A program made the position numbers and the translations under genes. A DNA stretch of 28,668 nt from the IMG/VR virus record IMGVR_UViG_3300030104_002014, positions 1 to 28,668 of that record; one strand, given 5' to 3'. Position 1 is the first letter of the stretch; each line of letters begins with the position of its first letter. Shown piece after piece: positions 9,092 to 16,089 of this stretch. The notes under the pieces were generated by a model. The model was not told where the DNA came from, did not search any database, and worked only from the letters and a program-made list of their open reading frames with translations. Source of the DNA: a virus.

Positions 9092-9594
9092 AAAAAACCT
9101 AAGCTTGATAACGCTATATCCATTGGGCAATCTTTGAATAATTCTTCTTTAAACTGATCTGGATTGTAGCTTTCAATAGTATATCTTTCGTTCCTTTCAA
9201 ATGTAACTTTCCTGTATAGTATTGACATTATTATATGCAAATTCTCAATAGGATTTTTACAATATGTTTCAAGGTCTATATACTCGCCTGTGGTTATTCC
9301 AGATAGATTAGGACAAAAGCCGTATTTTTCTTTTTTAAACATAAATGTCTTTCTAAACTCTTCTTTGTCTGGTTCTGTATCAATCATTTTTTTAATTATG
9401 CTCATTATCTCTAATAGATCCTTATACGCCATTTTCTTAACTACAAAAGGACTTACACCACATAACAATGACAAACTCTTTATAACCTTGTTTTTGTCAC
9501 TTTCTTTGCTCTCTTGTATTACTACATATTTTTGATAGGTTTCTATCGTTATATCTGACCACCTATCTGGTATTGTTAATTTAACCTCTTTCAT
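9013..9594 (-). CDS. Tail assembly chaperone, short (G-type) product
   Basis: A 193-residue, mostly helical protein beginning MKEVKLTIPDRWSDITIETY. It would bind the tape measure during tail assembly, as lambda gpG does. Near its 3' end the minus strand carries nine T residues (9097-9089), read in this frame as GGT TTT TTT TTG. A -1 slip there joins it to the open frame ending at 8846, giving a gpGT-like fusion of about 249 residues. The normal stop gives this shorter product. It follows large terminase by 33 bases and precedes the tail genes. The N-terminus resembles short tail chaperones of Bacteroidetes phages. The -1 open frame, heptamer and position together support the call. Confidence 0.75.
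   Translation of the reverse strand: MKEVKLTIPDRWSDITIETYQKYVVIQESKESDKNKVIKSLSLLCGVSPFVVKKMAYKDLLEIMSIIKKMIDTEPDKEEFRKTFMFKKEKYGFCPNLSGITTGEYIDLETYCKNPIENLHIIMSILYRKVTFERNERYTIESYNPDQFKEELFKDCPMDIALSSLGFFLNLGERLARISHNFLKVQELKQQRV
9091..9097 (-). promoter_or_regulatory. Slippery heptamer for programmed -1 frameshift
   Basis: On the minus strand the heptamer T TTT TTT (9097-9091) lies in the right phase (X XXY YYZ) for the 193-residue frame, within a run of nine T residues. After the slip the ribosome reads TTT GAA TTT in the -1 frame, which stays open to 8846. I did not identify a stimulatory hairpin or pseudoknot by eye. Confidence 0.7.
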
Positions 9595-9627
9595 TACTAA
9601 TAAATATAAATTGTTGTTATTTGTTTT

Positions 9628-10785
9628 TTATAGTATGTAATACTTACCACTATGATTTATTGAAAGTTTATTTAAACATAAATATCTTGTTGCATCAATA
9701 AGATGATCATTCACCTTTACAGGTGCATTTAGTACATCACCATTTTTATCTGTTGCCCATTTGTACCCCCTAAATTCTTTGATTGCATTTAAACTATCTT
9801 TTGTAATATGTAGTTTATATCTTCTCATTATATCAATACCCAAGTGTATTCCTGCACCTTTTTTAGCAGGTTTTATATTAAATCCTTGTCTGTATATTTC
9901 TTCAATTGATTTTGGTTCTGCTGAATCACCCACTATTTCTGTTTGTCTATCAATTCCAAGTTCTCTTAATTTATTTGCTAAATCAGTATTTGTTAATCTC
10001 TTTTGATATAACAATTCTCTGACATATAAATTATCATCTTGCATTCTAACTTCTACAAGAGCAGTAGGTGAATTAGTAAATCCAAAGTCAAGACCATAAC
10101 CAATTAATCTGCCCTGCATATCATCTACTAAATCAAAGTTCCTGAATATCATAGTTTGTATTGTTCCTATTTCACCAAGACCATATACACGCCAATAATC
10201 AGGATCTATGTCTTTCAGCCTTTCGATCTCTGCAATAGTTTCTTCATCTAAAAATGGATTTGCTAAATATGTAGATTTAATAAATGTGCAATCATCTCTG
10301 ACTATCACCTTTTCATATATCCAAGAATATGGATCAGATGGGTTGTAATCTAAATAAATTTTGCCTGTTGTTCTTAATGCTAATTGTGTCCAATCCTCAT
10401 AGCTGAATTCATTAGCTTCATTTAGCCATAAATAATCACGCTTTCGTCCACGAATCTTTTGTGGTTGATCGACTGAAATAAACTCAATTAAATTTCCATT
10501 AAGGTTGTATGATAATTCTGATTTATTGTGATATTCTTCTGAGTAGAATTCAAGTTCTTTAAGTAGCTGAATTATATCTCTGTATGCTGTACCCTTTAAT
10601 GCTGGTAGTGTTTTTCTACAAATAGTAAATACTTTGCCTGTTTCATTTAATGCTTTTATAATAAATAATTGACAAAGCGAATAGGTCTTTGAACTTCTTG
10701 TCCCCCCCTGAAGACAAGTGATTCGTGTGTCAGACCTAAACGCCTTGTGAAATACATTTGTTGTTTTAATCTTTGCCTGTGTCAA
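9628..10785 (-). CDS. terL: Large terminase subunit (PBSX-like / Terminase_3)
   Basis: A 385-residue packaging motor. The ATPase domain has a Walker A-type loop GGTRSSKT (27-34) and a Walker B YLWLNEANE (118-126). The RNase H-like nuclease has acidic residues at D233 (GLDFGF), D287 (GDSAEPKS) and D360/D364 (NDHLIDATRY). Length and motifs fit the PBSX-type terminases, many of which package by headful; this agrees with the circularly closed assembly. The only usable start is a TTG at 10785, because an in-frame TAA directly precedes it and no ATG lies before the Walker A loop. It overlaps the small terminase gene by 20 bases. Confidence 0.95.
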   Translation of the reverse strand: MTQAKIKTTNVFHKAFRSDTRITCLQGGTRSSKTYSLCQLFIIKALNETGKVFTICRKTLPALKGTAYRDIIQLLKELEFYSEEYHNKSELSYNLNGNLIEFISVDQPQKIRGRKRDYLWLNEANEFSYEDWTQLALRTTGKIYLDYNPSDPYSWIYEKVIVRDDCTFIKSTYLANPFLDEETIAEIERLKDIDPDYWRVYGLGEIGTIQTMIFRNFDLVDDMQGRLIGYGLDFGFTNSPTALVEVRMQDDNLYVRELLYQKRLTNTDLANKLRELGIDRQTEIVGDSAEPKSIEEIYRQGFNIKPAKKGAGIHLGIDIMRRYKLHITKDSLNAIKEFRGYKWATDKNGDVLNAPVKVNDHLIDATRYLCLNKLSINHSGKYYIL

Positions 10786-11113
10786 TTACTTCAATTTTAA
10801 TATCAGTTATGGATTTGCCACCACTTGTTATATCAAGATTTGATTTTTCTGTATATCCTCTTTCTTTTGCTTTTGATTTTAAATAAAAAATTATGCTTGT
10901 CTCTCGACCATTTGCAATGTTCTTTATTAACTGGCCTTCTACATAATCAATCTGTGCTTCTTGTATCTCTTGTACTTTCTTAGCAAATTCAGGATCCTCT
11001 TTTAAATATCTGTAATATGTAGACCTGCTTATGTTTCCTGCTTTTTTACAAGCGTGAGCAATCAAACCTTGTGTTTCTTCTAATGCTTTTAAAAGTTTTT
11101 CTTTTTTATTCAT
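10766..11113 (-). CDS. terS: Small terminase subunit
   Basis: A 115-residue protein that would recognise the packaging site and hand DNA to the large subunit. The N-terminal half is a helix-turn-helix (GLIAHACKKAGNISRSTYYR, about 17-36), followed by a helical segment (FAKKVQEIQEAQIDYVEGQL) and a short beta C-terminus. This arrangement and size are typical of terminase small subunits of the homeodomain-like class. It overlaps the large subunit by 20 bases and its ATG overlaps the stop of the 45-residue zinc peptide (ATGA). HTH regulators are an alternative in isolation, but the position makes the packaging role likely. Confidence 0.85.
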   Translation of the reverse strand: MNKKEKLLKALEETQGLIAHACKKAGNISRSTYYRYLKEDPEFAKKVQEIQEAQIDYVEGQLIKNIANGRETSIIFYLKSKAKERGYTEKSNLDITSGGKSITDIKIEVIDTGKD

Positions 11114-11247
11114 TTTTTATCTTTATGTGAATTATAACATTCAGGTGTACAAAATACTAAATTATCAGGCACTAATTCTATATATTGAATTAAATTAATT
11201 TTTCCACAAATAATACACTTTAATGTTTCTTTTTTATTATGTACCAT
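11110..11247 (-). CDS. Small zinc-finger-like protein upstream of small terminase
   Basis: A 45-residue frame runs from the ATG at 11247 to a TGA at 11110 that overlaps the small terminase start (ATGA). It carries CIICG near residue 11 and FCTPECYNSH near residue 32, giving four cysteines in two CxxC/CxxxC pairs plus a nearby His, a pattern for a single zinc-binding knuckle. It fills the 139-base gap between the glycosyltransferase and terminase genes, and its coupling to terS suggests real translation. Function unknown; nucleic-acid or protein binding is plausible for this kind of fold. Confidence 0.65.
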   Translation of the reverse strand: MVHNKKETLKCIICGKINLIQYIELVPDNLVFCTPECYNSHKDKK

Positions 11248-11252
11248 TTGTA

Positions 11253-12119
11253 CTATTTAATCTGTTTAACTTCCATTCCATAATTATTAATTCCTTTGTT
11301 TATTTTTACACCTTTCTTTTTAATTAATCTATTGCCTTTAAATTTAGTGTAATCTACATAATGGTGTACCCTGTTAAATCTCCATACGATCTTAGATACA
11401 TCAGGGTGTACCTTTACTTGCATTTGTGATTTTGGTAGTGTACCCTCTTTGTCGTAAAACTCTTCACTATTTCCACCTCTTAATACTTGTGTAGTTGTTT
11501 TTAATTGCATAAAGGCATTAAACTGAATAGTACAATACCCATCTTTTAACATATCTAACGATAGTATAGTGTCCTCATTATATCTTCCACGCCATCTATA
11601 AGGTGCATCATTTTTAATTAGATTACAACTATATATTCTTGTATTTGATACAAAGGGTGGTTGTACTTTTTTACGAGGTACAAACATATAGTAATTTGGC
11701 CCAGCCATAGTTACATTAGTATATCTGTCACAAAAATCTTCCATACACCTAAATATAGCACCATTCCCAACAGGAATTTGTAGATTCTTATTCATTCTTA
11801 AAAATCTTTCAATGTTATCATCCATTACCCAATGTCTTTCATATCCTAATTTTATTGAATGCTCCCATACAAAGTTACGTGCTGCTCCTGGTCCTTTTGA
11901 TTTTGTATTGCCTAAATCATCACAAGTATCATACTCATCTTGATATTTTTTATCAAGAACTAAGATCTTTTTTTCATCTATTACTTTTGCATAATCGTCA
12001 TACTCTTGTTCTTCAATTACAATAGAATAAGGAACATTCATTTTTTCTAATGCCTTACTTGTCAGCCTTGAATCTGCTCTGCCCTTTGATACTATATATA
12101 ATGGATATTTAGGATTCAT
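11253..12119 (-). CDS. TET-associated-type glycosyltransferase (TAGT-like), candidate DNA-modifying enzyme
   Basis: A 288-residue protein resembling the TET-associated glycosyltransferase family, proposed to add sugars to oxidised bases in phage DNA. Visible motifs are PLYIVSKGRAD (6-16), a nucleotide-sugar binding region; GPGAARNF (76-83); HWVMDDNIERF (96-106), with the DD pair expected to bind metal and sugar nucleotide; and RYNEDTI (179-185), a likely acid/base region. No signal peptide or membrane segment is present, so it acts in the cytoplasm. It overlaps the ParB-glycosyltransferase fusion by four bases (ATGA), implying coupled translation and a joint task. No TET/JBP oxygenase or hydroxymethyl-pyrimidine enzyme is recognisable in the genome, so the acceptor is unknown. 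Protein or surface glycosylation is the alternative. Confidence 0.7.
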   Translation of the reverse strand: MNPKYPLYIVSKGRADSRLTSKALEKMNVPYSIVIEEQEYDDYAKVIDEKKILVLDKKYQDEYDTCDDLGNTKSKGPGAARNFVWEHSIKLGYERHWVMDDNIERFLRMNKNLQIPVGNGAIFRCMEDFCDRYTNVTMAGPNYYMFVPRKKVQPPFVSNTRIYSCNLIKNDAPYRWRGRYNEDTILSLDMLKDGYCTIQFNAFMQLKTTTQVLRGGNSEEFYDKEGTLPKSQMQVKVHPDVSKIVWRFNRVHHYVDYTKFKGNRLIKKKGVKINKGINNYGMEVKQIK

Positions 12120-13642
12120 TCTGATAATGTTTTACGCCATTCATTACCCAATATATGCTCAGCCTCTTTTGCTAATAAACAATCACTATTTAAGTTGTTC
12201 CAAAAGTCATTAGTTAATTTAGGTGATTTATTAAATGCTGATTCAATAAAGTGCTGTACAATATATGATTCTTTTAAAATAGTATCTATTGTTGGTAACT
12301 TAAAACCAAACAATTCTGTATTTCCATTTAATCGTGTAGGTGATTCAATAGAATAACATTTGCCCTTACCTAACCACGATGGAATAGGACAGAAAGCAGA
12401 AGGGGGGTATACCTTCAATCTGTTATCTATTTTCATTATATCTTTTATTGTCCATATAACATAATTCCAAGCATTAGAATCTGTTTTTGGTTTACTCTTT
12501 AATGAGTTTATTATTTTATCTGATAACATCATAATGTGCTGTTCCATAGTTTCACTAACCTTAATTGGAAATGCTCCTAATGCTTTTCCATCCCAACTAT
12601 TATCCCAAACACTTAATGGTGGGTGTGATTCACCCCATTTAGGTGCAAAGCCACCTGTTAATTTTGCTGGCATAGAAGCAAACCAACCATCCTCTTTTGG
12701 CAGTTCTTTTAACAATACAGCATCCATATCTAATACAATACCATTACACGAAGCTGCAGATTTTAATCTTACACAATCAGATATGTGAGCAATACTATGC
12801 CCTGCTATTAAAGAATCATATGCCTGTTCAGGTGAAAGTATCTCAGAAGGATCTTTCAATTCAATTCTATTATCAATCTGCCCTTCTTCAAATTCTTGAT
12901 AGCTATATAACACTACATTATTATTTAGTTTTAAATGTGAAGCCATAGCCAACTTATGAATAGGTGACAAAGTTAATTTTCTATTTTTCCAAGTATCATA
13001 GTCAATATCAATATTTTTATCAAACTCACTCCAAAATAATATATGTTTTACACCTTCTTTCTCAGAAACATAAAGTTTGTCAAACTGCTTTGTGTTTTCT
13101 ACTTTAGGAAACCATAATGACTTTGTTTTTTCTGTTATCTTTTGATCAATTAACTTAGCAAAATCTTGTATATCATCATCATTATTAAATGAAATTATTA
13201 ATTGCTTGTGGGGTGTTAAATCTTCATTATCAAATTCAGGCATTCCTTCCCATTCTTCATTAGCATCTATTTTATCTATATTTAAACCAAGATCAACGTG
13301 TCTAAACCCCCAATCAACTAAATTATCAAAGTCAAACTCATTAGCAAGAATATCCATATCAAAAGCACCTGTATTTTTATTAAGCCTAATGTTCAACTCT
13401 CTTTCTTCTTGCTTAGATAAATCAACTACAACACATTTAACTTCTGTAAAATTTAATTCTTTACATACTTTCAATCTTTGATGACCACCTATGACAGTTA
13501 GATCCTTGTTGATAATGATAGGATCGACCAAACCAAACTTAGTAATTGAATCTTTTAAATCCTTGTACTGCTTAGTTGTTATTTGTCGTGGATTGTATTT
13601 AGCAGGTTTAAGTTTATCAATTATTTTATTTTCTATATTCAT
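12116..13642 (-). CDS. ParB-like domain fused to a GT32-like (DxD) glycosyltransferase domain
   Basis: A 508-residue two-part protein. Residues about 5-120 form a ParB/Srx-like domain: KYNPRQI, then TVIGGHQRLKVCKEL (GGHQR 52-56), then LNKNTGAFDMDILANEF and WGF, as in phage ParB proteins usually fused to DNA methyltransferases. A linker with WEGMPEF and EKTKSLWFP follows. From about 200 it resembles GT32/capsular sugar transferases: HILFWSEFD, then SDCVRLKSAASCNG (288-301), then VLDMDAVLLKEL (303-314) with a DxD motif at 305-307 that would hold metal and sugar nucleotide. So the methyltransferase usually tied to ParB in phages appears replaced by a glycosyltransferase. It is coupled to the TAGT-like gene (ATGA) and overlaps the HNH gene by 17 bases. 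DNA base glycosylation is inferred, not shown. Confidence 0.7.
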   Translation of the reverse strand: MNIENKIIDKLKPAKYNPRQITTKQYKDLKDSITKFGLVDPIIINKDLTVIGGHQRLKVCKELNFTEVKCVVVDLSKQEERELNIRLNKNTGAFDMDILANEFDFDNLVDWGFRHVDLGLNIDKIDANEEWEGMPEFDNEDLTPHKQLIISFNNDDDIQDFAKLIDQKITEKTKSLWFPKVENTKQFDKLYVSEKEGVKHILFWSEFDKNIDIDYDTWKNRKLTLSPIHKLAMASHLKLNNNVVLYSYQEFEEGQIDNRIELKDPSEILSPEQAYDSLIAGHSIAHISDCVRLKSAASCNGIVLDMDAVLLKELPKEDGWFASMPAKLTGGFAPKWGESHPPLSVWDNSWDGKALGAFPIKVSETMEQHIMMLSDKIINSLKSKPKTDSNAWNYVIWTIKDIMKIDNRLKVYPPSAFCPIPSWLGKGKCYSIESPTRLNGNTELFGFKLPTIDTILKESYIVQHFIESAFNKSPKLTNDFWNNLNSDCLLAKEAEHILGNEWRKTLSE

Positions 13643-13961
13643 AATTTTTTAATCTTTTGTTTAATTCTATTAATGAGTACACCTGAACACATACATTTTC
13701 AAGGTGTTTTATTCTACAATACATATTAAAACATTTATCATTCTCTGCATTAATATGACAATCTCTACAAAGTCCAACCAAGTTTTCAATATAATCATTT
13801 GTCACTTTGTTTCTTGTTCTTCTTTCAAGGTGATGTATATCAACTGCTCTTTCATTACACATCTCACAAGGAATAAAATCTTGTTCAGCATAATTAAAAA
13901 AGTCCAAATAAATTTTAGTGTGTTTCTGCAATTTGTTTTTTCTTTTTACGTTTAAAATCAT
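13626..13961 (-). CDS. HNH endonuclease
   Basis: A 111-residue protein from the ATG at 13961; a TTG 15 bases upstream is possible but less likely. It has an HNH fold with two zinc pairs, PCEMC (31-35) and LCRDCH (64-69), a catalytic-type DIHHLE (41-46), an N in ENLVGL (60) and the final H69. These are the ordered ββα-metal elements of HNH nucleases. It could nick or cut DNA in packaging, recombination or homing; HNH proteins near terminase often help packaging, and here the small terminase is four genes further downstream. Its first 47 bases overlap a small zinc-ribbon gene and its end overlaps the ParB fusion by 17 bases, so it is part of the operon rather than a free-standing homing insertion. 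Confidence 0.8.
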   Translation of the reverse strand: MILNVKRKNKLQKHTKIYLDFFNYAEQDFIPCEMCNERAVDIHHLERRTRNKVTNDYIENLVGLCRDCHINAENDKCFNMYCRIKHLENVCVQVYSLIELNKRLKNYEYRK

Positions 13962-14067
13962 CACTCGGACAAGCAACTACAAATTTGCCTTTACAAAAAT
14001 AACATTTACTATTTTCCATTAATGTCATTCTAACACACCTGCAACAAAATCTAAATATCTGACTCAT
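13915..14067 (-). CDS. Small zinc-ribbon-like protein overlapping the HNH gene
   Basis: A 50-residue frame starts at an ATG (14067) overlapping the stop of the upstream gene as ATGA and ends 47 bases inside the HNH gene in another frame. It has CCRC (8-11) and CYFC (22-25), two metal-binding knuckles, and then a strongly basic tail (DDFKRKKKKQIAE). The cysteine pairing and the ATGA coupling support a real gene. It may be a small nucleic-acid-binding protein; no specific function is recognised. Confidence 0.55.
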   Translation of the reverse strand: MSQIFRFCCRCVRMTLMENSKCYFCKGKFVVACPSDDFKRKKKKQIAETH

Positions 14068-14414
14068 ACCTCACAGCTATTTTTATATATTTGTTCTAAT
14101 CTTTCTAATGTACTTCTGACACAACTACTACAAGTACTTGCTTCTTTTTTTTCATTAAATACTTTATTATATAATCTGATTAATATAGCTTGATCTTGTC
14201 CACTAATAGATCCTTTTATTCTGGGCATTACTGATTCATATATAGACATTTCATCTTTTGTAAATTGTCTTGCATACGGAAAGATTTTGTTCAATGCTTC
14301 TTTTCTTTTATCACAACCACAATCATCACCAAGAACTTTTTTAGCAACCTTGTCTATTCCTGTTGCTTTTAAAATCTTTTCAACTGAATCACCCAATCCT
14401 TTACTCTTTGTCAT
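14064..14414 (-). CDS. Conserved phage protein with Cys motifs, function unknown
   Basis: A 116-residue protein beginning MTKSKGLGDSVEKILKATGI, then GDDCGCDKRKEALNKIFPY. The GLGD...KATGI...CGC..RK...LN..FPY pattern recurs, as I recall, in small unnamed proteins near the packaging genes of Bacteroidetes phages. A second cysteine pair (TCSSC) lies near the C-terminus, so the protein may bind one metal ion. It overlaps its upstream neighbour by 14 bases and its downstream one by ATGA. No enzymatic motif is seen; structural or DNA-binding roles are possible. Confidence 0.6.
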   Translation of the reverse strand: MTKSKGLGDSVEKILKATGIDKVAKKVLGDDCGCDKRKEALNKIFPYARQFTKDEMSIYESVMPRIKGSISGQDQAILIRLYNKVFNEKKEASTCSSCVRSTLERLEQIYKNSCEV

Positions 14415-14640
14415 TATTTAATCCTTTTAAAATTTTATCTTTTATTTTAACATCATCAATAATATCGAATGTTTTATGTAAAATCGTATTAATCGCCTGT
14501 GTAATTATATTCATATATTGTTTTTGTTCAGCTAAAAAATACTCTTTTTGCTTTTCATCTCTAAATGACAATACACGATCCTTTTCAAATTCTGTACTTT
14601 TACATTTTTTTAATGCTCTGATAATTCTTGTTTTTTTCAT
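14401..14640 (-). CDS. Small helical protein, unknown
   Basis: A 79-residue basic, mostly helical protein with a KKTRIIRALKKC start, a charged middle (RDEKQKEYFLAEQKQY) and a C-terminal half predicted as helix. Its ATG at 14640 overlaps the stop of the 31-residue membrane peptide (ATGA) and its end overlaps the next gene by 14 bases. No known domain was recognised. The tight coupling on both sides is the main support. Confidence 0.55.
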   Translation of the reverse strand: MKKTRIIRALKKCKSTEFEKDRVLSFRDEKQKEYFLAEQKQYMNIITQAINTILHKTFDIIDDVKIKDKILKGLNNDKE

Positions 14641-14732
14641 AATATAGCAATTGCTAATAAAGTTAATACTGATATTGTAATTATTCCAACTATTGCATTG
14701 GCCACTATTTCTTCTTCTCTATCGTTAAACAT
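14637..14732 (-). CDS. 31-residue single-span membrane peptide
   Basis: A short frame from the ATG at 14732 encodes an acidic N-terminus (MFNDREEEIVANAI) followed by a hydrophobic stretch of about 18 residues (VGIITISVLTLLAIAIL) running to the C-terminus. It overlaps the sigma-like gene by 8 bases and the next gene as ATGA. A gene this short is uncertain, but the double overlap and the clean membrane segment argue for it. A host-membrane effector is possible; function unknown. Confidence 0.5.
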   Translation of the reverse strand: MFNDREEEIVANAIVGIITISVLTLLAIAIL

Positions 14733-15240
14733 TTTTCTTTTCTTTTATTAAATACTTTTTGACATTATTAATCGCCTTAAATAGCGTGTTTCTATTGATC
14801 TTTGTTGCCTTTGCCATACTATTCAAACTATGTTCTTCTAAATAATAAACTTTAAAAACTTGAGAATCAAACCAATAACAATCTTTTAATTTGTTCTCAA
14901 TCCAATCTAAGCGTTTCTCAATTTCTTGTTTGTCTTTTATTGTATATTCTGTATTGTCAGGTGTAATACCTTCTATTGTAGATGTAGTATGGAATTCGTA
15001 ATACTTATTGTATTTGTAGTAGTATCGACTTGTTTTTGAGTGATATTGATTTAACATTACTCTTGCTATATAAAATGTTAATTGATTGTTTTTTATTATA
15101 TCATTAATTCTCTCTTGGTCACATTTGTAAAGTTCTTCAATAACAAAACTTAACAGATCATCTTTGCCCTTTTTACCTGCTATATTGTATGCCATATCTT
15201 TTAGCTTGTCATAATTCTCTATCAGATATTTGTTTAACAT
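14725..15240 (-). CDS. Sigma-70-like transcription regulator (candidate late gene activator)
   Basis: A 171-residue mostly helical protein. The N-terminal part (about 1-90) resembles sigma region 2-like helices (DDLLSFVIEELYKC, then YIARVMLNQYHSK), followed by a charged linker. The C-terminal part (about 125-165) has EEHSLNSMAKATKINRNTLF, a region-4-like helix-turn-helix. Proteins of this kind in phages act as alternative sigma factors or late activators. It stands near the middle of the leftward operon, between the replication block and the packaging and structural genes, fitting a switch to late expression. It overlaps the upstream gene by 7 bases. Confidence 0.55.
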   Translation of the reverse strand: MLNKYLIENYDKLKDMAYNIAGKKGKDDLLSFVIEELYKCDQERINDIIKNNQLTFYIARVMLNQYHSKTSRYYYKYNKYYEFHTTSTIEGITPDNTEYTIKDKQEIEKRLDWIENKLKDCYWFDSQVFKVYYLEEHSLNSMAKATKINRNTLFKAINNVKKYLIKEKKNV

Positions 15241-15515
15241 ATTTTTATAACCGAATGTGTATTTTTTTGTTTTAGTAAATTGTATTCTACATTAGAAATT
15301 CTGCTTGTTTCAACTTCAATTATATTATCAAATCTATTGTATAGTTTTTTATAAATATAATTTAATATATTTTTGTTTTCTTTCAAATCTCTTAAAATAA
15401 AACTGAGTGTTGCACCAGAATCAAAGAAAATTATAAACAAATAATTGTTGATATCTTCATAATTAGAATAAATATGTTTGTTTCTGCTATTGAAAAATGT
15501 TCTTTTAATTCTCAT
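15234..15515 (-). CDS. Small hypothetical protein
   Basis: A 93-residue protein when started at the ATG at 15515 (MRIKRTFFNSRNKHIYSNYE). A longer frame upstream is open but would cover the end of the neighbouring 46-residue gene and lacks a better start. It is basic with several aromatic residues, has a short hydrophobic stretch (YLFIIFFDSG) and an EVETSRISNVEYN region near the end. No family recognised. It overlaps both neighbours by 7-11 bases, as is usual in this block. Confidence 0.5.
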   Translation of the reverse strand: MRIKRTFFNSRNKHIYSNYEDINNYLFIIFFDSGATLSFILRDLKENKNILNYIYKKLYNRFDNIIEVETSRISNVEYNLLKQKNTHSVIKIC

Positions 15516-15645
15516 TTTTTTGTTCTTGATCAGCATACTCACTTGCTTCTGCATCTGCATTATTGTAATAAGTATTAATAAATGAACCATATGCTCTATA
15601 CCATTCTAATTCTGATTTGATCTTTTCTAAATATAATTTTGTCAT
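15505..15645 (-). CDS. 46-residue hypothetical protein
   Basis: A short frame from the ATG at 15645 to 15505 encodes MTKLYLEKIKSELEWYRAYG followed by an acidic tail (DAEASEYADQEQKNEN). It overlaps the next gene by 11 bases and starts 4 bases after the preceding small gene ends, so it fits the overlapping gene chain. Helical and acidic; function unknown. Confidence 0.45.
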   Translation of the reverse strand: MTKLYLEKIKSELEWYRAYGSFINTYYNNADAEASEYADQEQKNEN

Positions 15646-15649
15646 AATT

Positions 15650-15757
15650 TTATTTATTTACTATTGTTTCTATTCTTTTAATTAATTCCCATACATCAAT
15701 ACCACCCAACTCAAATTCTTGTAATTGATCTTTTATATCTTGTTTTAATTTTGTCAT
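15650..15757 (-). CDS. 35-residue hypothetical protein
   Basis: A frame of 35 residues starts at an ATG (15757) overlapping the VRR-NUC stop as ATGA. It reads MTKLKQDIKDQLQEFELGGI and ends near VDWE-like charged residues (DVWELIKRIETIVNK). It begins with the same MTKL as the next small gene, but similarity beyond that is not clear. It fills the 96-base space between the nuclease and the 46-residue gene. Confidence 0.4.
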   Translation of the reverse strand: MTKLKQDIKDQLQEFELGGIDVWELIKRIETIVNK

Positions 15758-16089
15758 TGTTTTAAATAGTTTTTAATTAATTTAATTGCTTCATCTACAC
15801 CTGTACAAACCTGAGCCATATAACCTCTTTCATTTAGCTTTTTAATCCATTCCACCTGCTCTTTAGTTGGTTTGTTATATCCAACTTTTAATTCAATAGC
15901 AAGTCCACTATAATGCCCTCTTGGTTCATATATAAACAAATCAGGAAATCCTTTTTTGTAACCTGTTTGTTTTGCTTTTATTCTTTGTGATTTAAAAACT
16001 TGATACTGACCACCCATAGATCCACAAAATAATATATTATTTAAATCTAAGTATTTGCAAACCTCTTTTTGTAATTGGTATTCTTTCAT
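15754..16089 (-). CDS. VRR-NUC family nuclease
   Basis: A 111-residue PD-(D/E)xK nuclease. It begins with EYQLQKEVCKYLDL (the usual helix), then MGGQYQVFKS, KKGFPDLFIYEP with the catalytic D50, GLAIELKVG with E66 and K68, and TKEQVEWIKKLNERG. This is the ordered VRR-NUC signature; 111 residues is a typical length for the single-domain phage form. Such enzymes cut branched or damaged DNA, and here it sits with replication proteins. It overlaps the DUF4373 gene by four bases and the 35-residue gene by ATGA. Confidence 0.85.
   Translation of the reverse strand: MKEYQLQKEVCKYLDLNNILFCGSMGGQYQVFKSQRIKAKQTGYKKGFPDLFIYEPRGHYSGLAIELKVGYNKPTKEQVEWIKKLNERGYMAQVCTGVDEAIKLIKNYLKQ

Noticed and set aside
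9092-9130. Independent start for the 94-codon frame ending at 8846
   Set aside because: No good start or ribosome binding site, long overlap with the 193-residue gene, and a slippery heptamer in phase makes frameshifting the better explanation.
11233-11252. GTAC...GTAC short palindrome near the zinc peptide start
   Set aside because: Four-base arms are expected by chance.
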